In this document: one piece after another, positions 1 through 6,692 of the stretch | Numbering within the stretch: position 1 is the stretch's first letter | How the letters are laid out: each line of letters starts with the position of its first letter | NCBI GenBank assembly: GCA_050013795.1 | Contig: JBEKEO010000139.1 | Span: 1-8,247 of the forward strand | Direction: 5' to 3' | From: CAWHOW01 sp050013795 | Lineage (GTDB): Bacteria; Bacteroidota; Bacteroidia; Bacteroidales; CG2-30-32-10 | DNA length: 8,247 nt | The notes under the pieces: generated by a model | The model's database searches: none | What the model saw: only the letters and a program-made list of their open reading frames with translations | Told to the model about the DNA's origin: nothing | Program-made: the position numbers and the translations under genes

Positions 1-34
1 CTTTTAATCTGCTTTTCAATAGTTCTCTGTCCAT
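1..34 (-). CDS. 5' end of a further operon gene, possibly an acyl carrier protein (partial)
   Basis: On the minus strand, downstream of the permease stop codon, an ATG at 34-32 opens a frame reading MDRELLKSRLK that runs off the left edge. A second ATG at 41-39 in another frame (MRNGQRTIEKQIK) is also open, so frame choice is uncertain. I prefer the first because its short amphipathic, charged start resembles the first helix of acyl carrier proteins, and ACP and ketosynthase genes commonly follow the ABC genes in flexirubin-type clusters. The gap to the permease stop would be 11 nt, consistent with the operon continuing to the left. Eleven codons cannot prove a family; this is an inference from context. 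Confidence 0.35.
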   Translation of the reverse strand, partial: MDRELLKSRLK

Positions 35-45
35 TTCTCATTCCG

Positions 46-1320
46 TTAAATTATTCTTTCTGTTTTTAGTTTTATATATGTTGTAACCTGACAAAGTATT
101 ATGAAGAATATTAAAGGAATCATAATCTTTATTAGTTGAATCCAGTCACCACTTTTTAGAAACAAAGTATAAAAGCCTTCCAAACACCAATGCATGGGCG
201 AAAAATCACTTGCAATTCTTAAATAATGGGGCATTACAAAAGTAGGAACTAATATGCCACCAAGAGCTGCAAAAATAATAATAGAAATTGCACCAAAGCC
301 ATTTGATTGTTCCTGTGTTTTTGATAGCGATCCGATCATAAGAGCATAGCTGACGGCTGCTATAGCACTAATAATTACTACCAAGCAAAAAGCAATAATA
401 TTCGGGGGAAGCACCAGCTGCGGCAGGTTAATGAAGGGAAAAAGATAAATTCCTATCGAAAAAATAATAATCACCTGAAGAAATGCAGCAATCAGGTATA
501 TCAGCATTTTACTAAACAGTATCATCGAAAAATTAACAGGCATAGTTTTCAGTCTTACAAAACTGCCATTAATTCGCTCTTTTACAATATTGTTACCAAG
601 AGATACTACCATAAAAAACATGGCAAATATAGTCCAGGCCGGAACATTATGTTGTGTGGAATTTGGTAAAATACTGTTATTTGTTGTCGCAGGAATACTA
701 ATGATATTGGTTTTATTTGAAATCATAGCTTCTTTTAATTTTAATGGGTTCTTATTAATCCCCATTTCTTTATAAAAGTTCTCTATCATCAAAGAATTTT
801 CAATAACGTTTAGAAAAGATGAAATAATATTTGTTATTGAAAAGCTATAGGCTTCCTGCATAACAGGGTCATAGCAGAAGGTAATTGAGGGCGCCTGATA
901 GTTGTTGCTATCAGTTGACACCTTTATCAAATTTAATTCTTCCATCATTAAACTACATATATGATGTGCTTTCTTGTCTAATCTTGAAGAAAAGTCGCAG
1001 GGAATGTAAACTGCAACAAGTTTGTTTCTATTTAATAATTCAGATTTAACTTTATCCGAAGGAATAGTATTATCTTCAGTTAATTCAAATAATCCCGATT
1101 TTTTCAAAAATAAAAACAATTCTTTCCCTTGTTCTCCCCTATCCTGATTGATAAAGAGCAGAGATATCTTATTTTCATTAATTTTTTTAAAAGCGCTATC
1201 CTGAATAATCGTGATAATAAACACAAGAATAAGAGGCATAACGAACATAAACAGAAAGCCTGTTTTGTCGCTTAGTAATAATAATAACTCTTTCTTAACC
1301 GATGACCAGAATCTATACAT
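46..1320 (-). CDS. ABC-2 type transporter permease of the DAR/flexirubin cluster
   Basis: A 424-residue inner-membrane subunit with the ABC2_membrane_3-like layout. There is one N-terminal membrane segment (about residues 22-41), then a long extracytoplasmic domain (about 42-225), then five further hydrophobic segments near 227-245, 268-294, 308-331, 342-362 and 395-416. The KERINGSFVRLKTMP stretch after the second segment is typical of the cytoplasmic loop that contacts the ATPase. I chose the ATG at 1320: the frame extends to a GTG at 1341, but the ATG gives the usual cytoplasmic MYRFWSSVKKE start and overlaps the ATPase stop codon by 8 nt, which suggests translational coupling. It presumably pairs with the upstream ATPase. 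The substrate is unknown; export of a resorcinol or polyene lipid, or of a precursor, is inferred only from cluster context. Confidence 0.88.
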   Translation of the reverse strand: MYRFWSSVKKELLLLLSDKTGFLFMFVMPLILVFIITIIQDSAFKKINENKISLLFINQDRGEQGKELFLFLKKSGLFELTEDNTIPSDKVKSELLNRNKLVAVYIPCDFSSRLDKKAHHICSLMMEELNLIKVSTDSNNYQAPSITFCYDPVMQEAYSFSITNIISSFLNVIENSLMIENFYKEMGINKNPLKLKEAMISNKTNIISIPATTNNSILPNSTQHNVPAWTIFAMFFMVVSLGNNIVKERINGSFVRLKTMPVNFSMILFSKMLIYLIAAFLQVIIIFSIGIYLFPFINLPQLVLPPNIIAFCLVVIISAIAAVSYALMIGSLSKTQEQSNGFGAISIIIFAALGGILVPTFVMPHYLRIASDFSPMHWCLEGFYTLFLKSGDWIQLIKIMIPLIFFIILCQVTTYIKLKTERII

Positions 1321-2071
1321 AATTATCTCGATAGCCCTCACCCGTTAAATTAATAAATAAGGATTTTAAATTTGAAGATTCGTGTTTGTCAAATAAACCA
1401 GCCAGGTAATCACATGCCATTAATTTACCGTTATCAATTAAAGCAATGCGGTCGCAAAAATTTTCTGCTTCCGACAAATAATGAGAAGTATAAATAATTG
1501 TAGTTCCTTGCGAGTTCAATTTGTTCAGATATTGTATTATTGCATGTTTGCTTTGAACGTCAGCGCTAACAGTTGGTTCGTCTAAAAAAAGAATTTTAGG
1601 ATAGCTAATTATTCCAAGAGCCAGGTTCATCCTTCTTTTCATCCCCCCCGAAAAAGTTTTAATTTTTTTATCAGAGATTTTTGAAAGACCGAGAACAGAC
1701 AATATATCTTCGGAACGTTTTAAAATTTCATGCTTGGATAGCTTGTAAAAAGCCCCAAAATACATCATGTTTTGATGAGGCGTTAATTCTTCATAAAAGG
1801 CATAATCCTGCGGAACAAATCCAATAATCTCTTTGATTTCAAGGGAATTTAAAGTTTTGCCATTTTCAAAATATTGATAGCTGCCGCCAGTAGAAGATAT
1901 AATTCCGCAAAGTATTGAAATAAGTGTGGTTTTACCTGCACCATTAGGACCGAGAAGACCAAACTTTTCACCCCGGTAAATATTCAGGTTGATTTGTGAT
2001 AAACAATCAACATAAGATTTTTTATATCTTTTTGTAAGATTATTAATGCTGATGGAGGTTATGTGATCCAT
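1313..2071 (-). CDS. ABC transporter ATP-binding protein of the DAR/flexirubin cluster
   Basis: A complete 252-residue ABC ATPase, a normal length for the family. Visible motifs are Walker A GPNGAGKT (41-48), Q-loop Gln88 in GFVPQD, signature SGGMKRR (141-147), Walker B ILFLDEP (160-166) and H-loop His197. The D-loop region reads TVSADVQS instead of the usual GLD form, a mild departure. It sits 4 nt after the BtrH-like gene and overlaps the permease gene, so it is probably co-translated with its membrane partner. It would hydrolyse ATP on the cytoplasmic face to drive the ABC-2 permease. The GPNGAGKT/SGGMKRR type is typical of the drug- and lipid-exporting (CcmA/DrrA-like) group. The actual cargo cannot be read from the sequence. 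Confidence 0.95.
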   Translation of the reverse strand: MDHITSISINNLTKRYKKSYVDCLSQINLNIYRGEKFGLLGPNGAGKTTLISILCGIISSTGGSYQYFENGKTLNSLEIKEIIGFVPQDYAFYEELTPHQNMMYFGAFYKLSKHEILKRSEDILSVLGLSKISDKKIKTFSGGMKRRMNLALGIISYPKILFLDEPTVSADVQSKHAIIQYLNKLNSQGTTIIYTSHYLSEAENFCDRIALIDNGKLMACDYLAGLFDKHESSNLKSLFINLTGEGYRDNYV

Positions 2072-2075
2072 CTGC

Positions 2076-3083
2076 TTAAATTATTTTTGAGAGTTTTTTA
2101 AAAGCATTCTTTTCAGTTTCATAAATCTCCAGTAGAATATCAGCCGTATCATCGAAATCTTTTTGCTGAGAAAGGCGCCCTTTGAAAATACCGGCCATCT
2201 GAACCGCACTTGAACGCCAAAGATCGCCTGATTTAGTAAAGTCTTCGGAAATGGCTATTAATTTATCTTCTTTCAGATAATCGGCAGCTTTTTCAAGAAA
2301 GGCAGCATATATATACCTGAAGCCACCACCGCCGGTTCCTATTTCTTCCTGCATCCGAATGATCTGAGCCAGATAAAAGCCGGCTTTACGCAACCCCATT
2401 TTTTGATTCAGTTTCCTAATTCTATTTGAGGTATATTTTATTCCGCTAACGCCGGCAATGTTTCCGGGAATGTGTATCATACTGCGGATATTCATTTTAA
2501 TCCCTTTAACAATCCCCTTTTTTATAGTTTCCAAATCAATGTTTCCAACTTTTTCAGGATAATACAAGTGGCCTTTAGGTGCAAAAATTCCTTTGGCAAA
2601 CCTGGCTTTCTCAAGTTCCTTTGAAGATAATGTAGTAGTGGTTTCCATTACGGGATCACTAATCAGATATTGATCATTATCTTTTCCGAAAATAATAATA
2701 TTATGTGCATTGAAATGAAAACGATATTCAACGGGAAAATATGTTAAATGAAAAACACCTACCTGGCAACCAACCGGAATTCCTTCCGAAATTTTCATGT
2801 CGAGAAAGTCCTTTGCTTCATTTGCATTGCTGAATTTTTTCCTGTTGATAACGATCCCTAATGATTTACAGGTTTTATTAAAAATACTTCCGGGCATGCT
2901 GCGAAAAGAGATGGCAGGACCGTTATTTATTTTCATAAATGGAATATGAATATAAAAAAGGCCTGCACCCATGCCAAAAGCAAGCGGTTCATCCATAAAA
3001 TCCAAACCATTATAGCGTAACAAGCTTGTTGTTACGCCGTTTTCGCAATGAGCAGCCTGAATATGGTTGAATTTTTGTTGCAT
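2076..3083 (-). CDS. BtrH N-terminal domain protein (acyltransferase/cysteine-peptidase-like fold)
   Basis: This 335-residue protein matches what I remember of the BtrH N-terminal domain (about residues 7-145) followed by a DUF4872-like C-terminal domain (about 155-330). BtrH of butirosin biosynthesis transfers an acyl side chain from an acyl carrier protein. The candidate triad is visible: Cys13 in HCENG, His127 in FNAHNIII and Asp143 in YLISDPV, in the order and spacing expected for a papain-like fold. The start codon abuts the stop codon of the 132-aa gene with no gap, and the ABC ATPase starts 4 nt after its end. BtrH-like proteins recur in Bacteroidota DAR/flexirubin clusters, where the role is not established to my knowledge. 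Acyl transfer from an ACP, for instance joining polyene acid and resorcinol, is a reasonable but unproven inference. Confidence 0.82.
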   Translation of the reverse strand: MQQKFNHIQAAHCENGVTTSLLRYNGLDFMDEPLAFGMGAGLFYIHIPFMKINNGPAISFRSMPGSIFNKTCKSLGIVINRKKFSNANEAKDFLDMKISEGIPVGCQVGVFHLTYFPVEYRFHFNAHNIIIFGKDNDQYLISDPVMETTTTLSSKELEKARFAKGIFAPKGHLYYPEKVGNIDLETIKKGIVKGIKMNIRSMIHIPGNIAGVSGIKYTSNRIRKLNQKMGLRKAGFYLAQIIRMQEEIGTGGGGFRYIYAAFLEKAADYLKEDKLIAISEDFTKSGDLWRSSAVQMAGIFKGRLSQQKDFDDTADILLEIYETEKNAFKKLSKII

Positions 3084-3482
3084 TTATCCTTTAAAATTTT
3101 TCAGTTCATCTACCGTGATATCGAATGCATTTGCGTAAATGCTTAATTTTTTTTGGCTCATTCTTTTAAAGACATTTGGTTTTAAATGCCGTTTAATAGT
3201 AAGTTTCCAAAAACCTGTATAATCCGATAATATAGAAACATTCATTAATCGCAGTTCCATAAAATAAAAGAGAGGGCTTCTTTTATTTAATATTACAGCA
3301 TTCCTTGCAGTTTCAATTGCTTCATTTATTTCCCCCCACGTATTATCGAGCGCATATTTTTTAATGTCCCAGCCGGAACTAAGCTCTGTTTTATATTTCC
3401 CTTCATTGCTTTTTGCATAGCATAATTCACGGGTAAAATTTTCCAAAGCACTTTTATCCTGAGGGACATCTTCTATTTGCAT
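3084..3482 (-). CDS. conserved 132-aa protein of DAR/flexirubin clusters, HTH-like C-terminus
   Basis: This small soluble protein is of a type I recognise only by its recurring position between darB and the BtrH-like gene in Bacteroidota pigment clusters. Its function is unknown. The N-terminus (MQIEDVPQDKS) looks conserved and charged. The middle (about 45-85) is helical, with FYFMELRLMNVSILSDYTG. The C-terminus (about 90-130: KRHLKPNVFKRMSQKKLSIYANAF then DITVDELKNF) resembles the last helices of an Xre-like helix-turn-helix, with the ITVDELKN ending typical of such domains. It abuts darB on one side and the BtrH-like gene on the other with zero-nucleotide gaps, so equal expression is likely. 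It could be a regulator or a scaffold that has borrowed an HTH fold; sequence alone does not decide. Confidence 0.8.
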   Translation of the reverse strand: MQIEDVPQDKSALENFTRELCYAKSNEGKYKTELSSGWDIKKYALDNTWGEINEAIETARNAVILNKRSPLFYFMELRLMNVSILSDYTGFWKLTIKRHLKPNVFKRMSQKKLSIYANAFDITVDELKNFKG

Positions 3483-4625
3483 TTAGCATACTGTTAACAG
3501 TCCAAAAACATAAGAAAATCTTGAACTTTCAGGAACCACAATCAATATTTTCTGACCTTTTTTTAATGTGCCGCTGTTGAATAATTCTTCAAGCATAAGG
3601 TAAGCAGATCCGGCTCCGACATTGCCTTTGGTCCGGAGATTTGTAAACCATTTTTCTTTAGGGATACCTATTCCGTTTTCTTCTAAAATATCAGCAATCT
3701 TACTTTCAAAAAAATAACTTGAAAGATGAGGCAGGAAAAAATCAATTTCTCGGATATCCTGTTTTTTATCTTTAAGAATGCTGGAAAGCTTGTCGAATCC
3801 GAGTTTTATAATATTTTCACCTAACAATTTAACATCCTGTTTCATGCTTAAAACAGAATTTGAAATGATTTCCGCAGGGGAATAGTCCATGAAGCTTTTC
3901 AAACTTCCGTCGGGCAATTTGTCTGCCCCCATGTACATACATGTTTCTTTAGAATTTGCATAAGAGCAAGCTTCAATCCATTCTATCTTAAGCGAAATAT
4001 TATCGGGGTTCTTTTTGTTTTCCAGAAGAAATGCTCCTGCACCATCGGAAAGCATCCAGCGAAGGAAGTCTTTTTCGAAAGAAACAAAGGGGTTTTCATG
4101 AAGATCGGTTAAGTGTTTAATTTCTTCTTCAAAAACATCCGACCTTAAAATTCGTGATAAACGTTCCGATCCGGTACTGATTGCTTTTGATTTCTCTCCT
4201 GTCTTTAATGACAAATATGCGTATTTAAGAGCATGCATACCTGAGCAACAAACACCTGAAGGTGAAACAACTTCAATATTCCCGGATTCAGGCAGCCAGC
4301 CATGAACCATAACAGCATGAGATGGCATTAATTGGTCGGGAGTTGACGTTCCGCAACATAGCAGATCTACTTCTTTAATTTCATCAGCATAGTTCTTAAA
4401 CAGATCTTTAATAGCCAGAGCAGCCATCTGTGCATTAGTATGAGTTGCATTCCCATTTTTATCCAAAGCATAATAGCGATTTTCTATGCCATTGTTTCGC
4501 AGAACAATTTTCTTCGATTTAGAAGGCTTCCCGTTAATCAATCCAATATAATCTTCCATTTCCGAATTAGAAATAGCTTTATTCGGCAGGAATTTGGATA
4601 TCCTCGTAATATAAACGTCTGTCAT
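3483..4625 (-). CDS. darB: DarB-like beta-ketoacyl-ACP synthase III (dialkylresorcinol ketosynthase)
   Basis: A 380-residue thiolase-fold ketosynthase. The KAS III catalytic residues are visible: Cys127 in SGVCCSGM, His300 in FFLPHLSSYFF and Asn335 in TKGNVGAGS, the usual Cys-His-Asn arrangement. The sequence closely resembles the ketosynthase III found in Bacteroidota flexirubin/DAR clusters (starts near MTDVYITRISKFLPNK, ends with PESSRFSY then LLTVC). Known chemistry for DarB is condensation of two fatty acyl thioesters to give a cyclohexanedione intermediate, which DarA then aromatises to a 2,5-dialkylresorcinol. I chose the ATG at 4625: the open frame extends to a TTG at 4649, but 4625 forms a four-base ATGA overlap with the darA stop and gives the conserved family start. 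It is cytosolic, with no signal or membrane segment. Confidence 0.92.
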   Translation of the reverse strand: MTDVYITRISKFLPNKAISNSEMEDYIGLINGKPSKSKKIVLRNNGIENRYYALDKNGNATHTNAQMAALAIKDLFKNYADEIKEVDLLCCGTSTPDQLMPSHAVMVHGWLPESGNIEVVSPSGVCCSGMHALKYAYLSLKTGEKSKAISTGSERLSRILRSDVFEEEIKHLTDLHENPFVSFEKDFLRWMLSDGAGAFLLENKKNPDNISLKIEWIEACSYANSKETCMYMGADKLPDGSLKSFMDYSPAEIISNSVLSMKQDVKLLGENIIKLGFDKLSSILKDKKQDIREIDFFLPHLSSYFFESKIADILEENGIGIPKEKWFTNLRTKGNVGAGSAYLMLEELFNSGTLKKGQKILIVVPESSRFSYVFGLLTVC

Positions 4626-5536
4626 TCTTTTTCTCTTTTGACGTTGCAAAAATATAGTTTCTTTCTTTGAATGCTACGTTTTTGAAAAGGAAAAACAAAT
4701 AAATAATAAAATACAAGAACAACAGGGGCAATAATGAACAATGCAATCAATAAATAATATTTAAATAAATTTATCAAAATAGCTCTTCTTCTGATTGAAG
4801 TTCCTTTCTTTTTAATCAATCTTGCAAAAACGTTAAACATTCGTTTTGCCCTGAGTTCAATGAATAAGATATCAGTTCCGATACGTATTAAATTCAAATC
4901 TAAAATCTTCTTTTGAAGGTCAGAATATTCCTTATCCTGTGATGCTTTGAACACTATATCTCCGAAAGCGGATGCCCCTTTTATATCGTCATTACTTACT
5001 CCCGGAAAAGGGAACAAATTAAGATATCTTTGTTTTTTCCCTGTAAGCATCCAGTAAAGCATTGTTACCGCACTTATATGGTTATTGTTCCGGTCAATCA
5101 GGGGTATATTGCCAACTAATATCCCGCCTGCTTTATAAATATTTTCTTTTATGGTTTCCTGCGAATTGAGCCACATATTACGGGCTCCTATTATAGTAAC
5201 AACAGGCTTCCCCCTGAGCAATGAAGTGAATTTTTCGTTATTGAACAAAGCTGTTGTAGGAATGGAAGGCGAAAGATACCATGGCTGATACCCGATAATG
5301 ATCAGTTCGTAATTCTCAGACTGGAAGTTGATTGGTTCTAATGGTGTCGTTTCTTCCAAAACAGTTTCAGGCATTAAATCAAAGAACTCCTTACTTGTAT
5401 AAGGGAAAGGAAAAGGCTTTTCGGGGACAACTTTTATCCTGTCAATATCCGATTTATCAAAAGGGATAAGAAAATTATCAATTATTTCGTCTAACTGACC
5501 GGATTGAGAATAATTTATTACCAGTATACTTTTCAT
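4622..5536 (-). CDS. darA: DarA-like dialkylresorcinol aromatase with C-terminal membrane anchor
   Basis: A 304-residue protein with a flavodoxin-like beginning (MKSILVINYSQSGQ, a phosphate-binding loop typical of FMN proteins) and the PFPFPYTSKEFFDLMPE stretch characteristic of Bacteroidota DarA homologues. These are often annotated 'dialkylresorcinol condensing enzyme'. Established work on DAR pathways assigns DarA the aromatisation of the ring made by DarB. After the flavodoxin-like core (to about 165) come a basic region (230-252) and a hydrophobic span (about 256-281) ending in a lysine/arginine-rich tail, so it probably sits on the cytoplasmic membrane face. I chose the ATG at 5536; a TTG at 5584 adds 16 residues that precede the first flavodoxin strand and look non-native. 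Its stop overlaps the darB start by four bases. An 85-nt gap separates it from the upstream gene. Confidence 0.88.
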   Translation of the reverse strand: MKSILVINYSQSGQLDEIIDNFLIPFDKSDIDRIKVVPEKPFPFPYTSKEFFDLMPETVLEETTPLEPINFQSENYELIIIGYQPWYLSPSIPTTALFNNEKFTSLLRGKPVVTIIGARNMWLNSQETIKENIYKAGGILVGNIPLIDRNNNHISAVTMLYWMLTGKKQRYLNLFPFPGVSNDDIKGASAFGDIVFKASQDKEYSDLQKKILDLNLIRIGTDILFIELRAKRMFNVFARLIKKKGTSIRRRAILINLFKYYLLIALFIIAPVVLVFYYLFVFPFQKRSIQRKKLYFCNVKREKE

Positions 5537-5621
5537 TTTAAATTCAATGGATAAATAGTTTTTCTTTTTTAGAGGATGCTTCAAAAAGCTTTGCTATTTA
5601 AGCCAAACAGCATGCTATCGC

Positions 5622-6161
5622 TCAATACAGATCAGAAGGGGTTAATACTTTTGATGTATTGGCGTAATTATTAATAATGTTTTTTAATTCTTCATCCAAT
5701 GTTTTATAGTTAAGCATAATAACATTTTTATCTGTTTGCATATCGTTATTATACTTTAAAAAAGCAGGTGCATTTTCCTGGATGATCAAGCGGAGGAATC
5801 GTAATTCCGCATTTGAATGCTGCTTGTTTATTTCAGCTTCCAGAAGGTCTTTCCCCTGATTGAAGGTATTTAATTTTTGATTTAAAGCATTGAGCATGGA
5901 CGCTTTTTTCATATAAAGAGCGCCTTTATATGCATTTACAGGAAGCAAAGGCGCAGCTTTATTCAAGCCCATTAAAACATTATCAATTTGATCAGCAGAA
6001 TTCCCTTCCAGGGCATTGTACACATCTTTTTTTGAAACCGTATGTACTATTGCATTTTCATTATTCTTATCAGGATACAGCGTTTTCGCAATGTCCATAT
6101 CCATTGCAGGAAAGCAATTAAGCCATATTGCTGTTAAAACTATATTAATTGCCGGAACCAT
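5622..6161 (-). CDS. conserved hypothetical protein, first gene of the DAR operon
   Basis: A 179-residue protein of unknown function. The first 18 residues (about MVPAINIVLTAIWLNCF) are hydrophobic and could be a weak signal peptide or anchor, although the usual N-terminal positive charges are missing. The rest is mainly helical. The segment GKDLLEAEI, then NAELRFLRLIIQENAPAFLKYNNDMQTDK (about 103-145), matches a family I remember near Bacteroidota flexirubin clusters, in which the GKxLLExAI...ELRFLRxxIQxNxPxFLxYxxDI pattern is conserved. Relatives seem slightly longer at the N-terminus. It lies 85 nt upstream of darA on the same strand and is the first gene of the operon after the divergent intergenic region. 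A periplasmic or membrane-associated accessory role is only a guess. The start at 6161 is the first ATG; Met20 and Met22 are alternatives. Confidence 0.75.
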   Translation of the reverse strand: MVPAINIVLTAIWLNCFPAMDMDIAKTLYPDKNNENAIVHTVSKKDVYNALEGNSADQIDNVLMGLNKAAPLLPVNAYKGALYMKKASMLNALNQKLNTFNQGKDLLEAEINKQHSNAELRFLRLIIQENAPAFLKYNNDMQTDKNVIMLNYKTLDEELKNIINNYANTSKVLTPSDLY

Positions 6162-6180
6162 AATTTGAGCAGAACAAATT
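6162..6180 (-). repeat. inverted repeat touching the start codon of the 179-aa gene
   Basis: AATTTG (6162-6167) and CAAATT (6175-6180) form a 6-bp perfect dyad with a 7-nt loop, directly adjoining the ATG at 6161-6159. In the mRNA this weak A/U-rich hairpin would sit at the ribosome entry site. Its regulatory meaning is unproven; with so few G-C pairs it may be chance. Confidence 0.4.
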
Positions 6181-6217
6181 ATTAATAGTTGATTAATTTA
6201 AGATGTTAAGGAAATTC

Positions 6218-6263
6218 TTTACAGGGATTTTTTTGAAATAATATGATTCAATGGCCCTGTAAA
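6218..6263. repeat. 9-bp inverted repeat with nested inner stem, in the DAR operon leader
   Basis: TTTACAGGG (6218-6226) and CCCTGTAAA (6255-6263) are perfect 9-bp arms. Nested inside are TTGAA (6233-6237) and TTCAA (6247-6251), giving a 5-bp inner stem. If transcription of the minus-strand operon starts near 6270, the whole structure lies in its 5' leader, about 57 nt ahead of the first start codon. It could be an RNA leader structure or a binding site for a dimeric protein. There is no T-run on either side that would make it a standard terminator. Confidence 0.55.
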
Positions 6264-6275
6264 TTTGAATTTTTG

Positions 6276-6307
6276 CAATATTATAAAAATTCCCCATATA
6301 TATTCAA
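6276..6307 (-). promoter_or_regulatory. candidate Bacteroidota-type promoter for the DAR operon
   Basis: Read on the minus strand, TTG (6307-6305) is followed after 21 nt by TAATATTG (6283-6276), one base off the TAnnTTTG form of the -7 element. The spacing is slightly longer than the preferred 19-20. Transcription would begin near 6270 and leave a leader of about 110 nt before the 179-aa gene. The region is so A/T-rich that this is only a moderate match. Confidence 0.4.
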
Positions 6308-6315
6308 TAAAATGG

Positions 6316-6328
6316 ATATTCTGAATAT
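6316..6328. promoter_or_regulatory. ATATTC-T-GAATAT dyad upstream of the candidate DAR promoter
   Basis: ATATTC (6316-6321) and GAATAT (6323-6328) are 6-bp arms around one central base. The dyad lies just upstream of the proposed -33 element of the minus-strand promoter, where an activator or repressor could bind. It is A/T-rich, so chance is a real alternative. Confidence 0.3.
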
Positions 6329-6355
6329 TTGGATGGATAGTTTCGGGATGCCATT

Positions 6356-6367
6356 ATGTTGCAACAT
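6356..6367. promoter_or_regulatory. perfect 12-bp palindrome ATGTTGCAACAT, operator-like
   Basis: ATGTTGCAACAT is a perfect 12-bp palindrome in the divergent intergenic region. A ten-of-twelve match (ATGTTGTAACTT) recurs at 6461-6472, between the -33 and -7 elements of the plus-strand promoter. Two related sites about 105 bp (ten helical turns) apart are what a dimeric regulator of one or both divergent units might use. No regulator gene is identified here. Confidence 0.4.
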
Positions 6368-6443
6368 TATTTCTTGCAAAAATATCTGCTTTGTAAATGA
6401 ATTGTTAAATTTTTAATTATTTTTAAAATATATGTTAAAAAAC

Positions 6444-6474
6444 TTGACTTAGGCAAAATAATGTTGTAACTTTA
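6444..6474 (+). promoter_or_regulatory. Bacteroidota-type promoter driving the structured leader and 157-aa gene
   Basis: TTG (6444-6446) is followed after exactly 20 nt by TAACTTTA (6467-6474), matching the TTG-N19..21-TAnnTTTG primary promoter of this phylum at all but the last base. Transcription would start near 6480, giving a leader of about 360 nt before the ATG at 6844. An ATGTTG-type site overlaps the spacer and -7 element, and a palindrome covers the start region. Confidence 0.6.
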
Positions 6475-6496
6475 TTCCGGAATATTAAAATAAAGT
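6469..6496. promoter_or_regulatory. nested palindromes over the plus-strand transcription start
   Basis: ACTTTATT (6469-6476) and AATAAAGT (6489-6496) are 8-bp inverted arms. Within them, TATTCCGGAATA (6473-6484) is a perfect 12-bp palindrome. Both overlap the -7 element and predicted start of the plus-strand promoter, a usual place for a repressor operator. The first bases of the transcript could also fold back on themselves. Confidence 0.45.
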
Positions 6497-6692
6497 AATC
6501 ACTAATTTATTTTTATGTAAACATCTTTACTTTTTTAGCACAAGTCGGAAATAAAACGGGCCCACTTGAAGCGGCTAAAGCAAGTGTAAGATGCTATTTT
6601 ATACAGTACATACTGCAAGAGCAACAAAGAGCAAACAAAGCTTCTGCTTTCCTCCATTACATTATACATCAAACCTTAATTTAAATAAACGA

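Noticed and set aside
5537..5584. Upstream TTG start giving DarA 16 more residues
   Set aside because: The added residues (MKHPLKKKNYLSIEFK) precede the first flavodoxin strand; the ATG at 5536 gives the family's normal start.
5537..5621. Terminator or internal promoter between the 179-aa gene and darA
   Set aside because: Only short palindromes (GCATGC, AAAGCTTT) and A-runs are present; there is no stable stem with a T-tract and no good TTG/TAnnTTTG pair.
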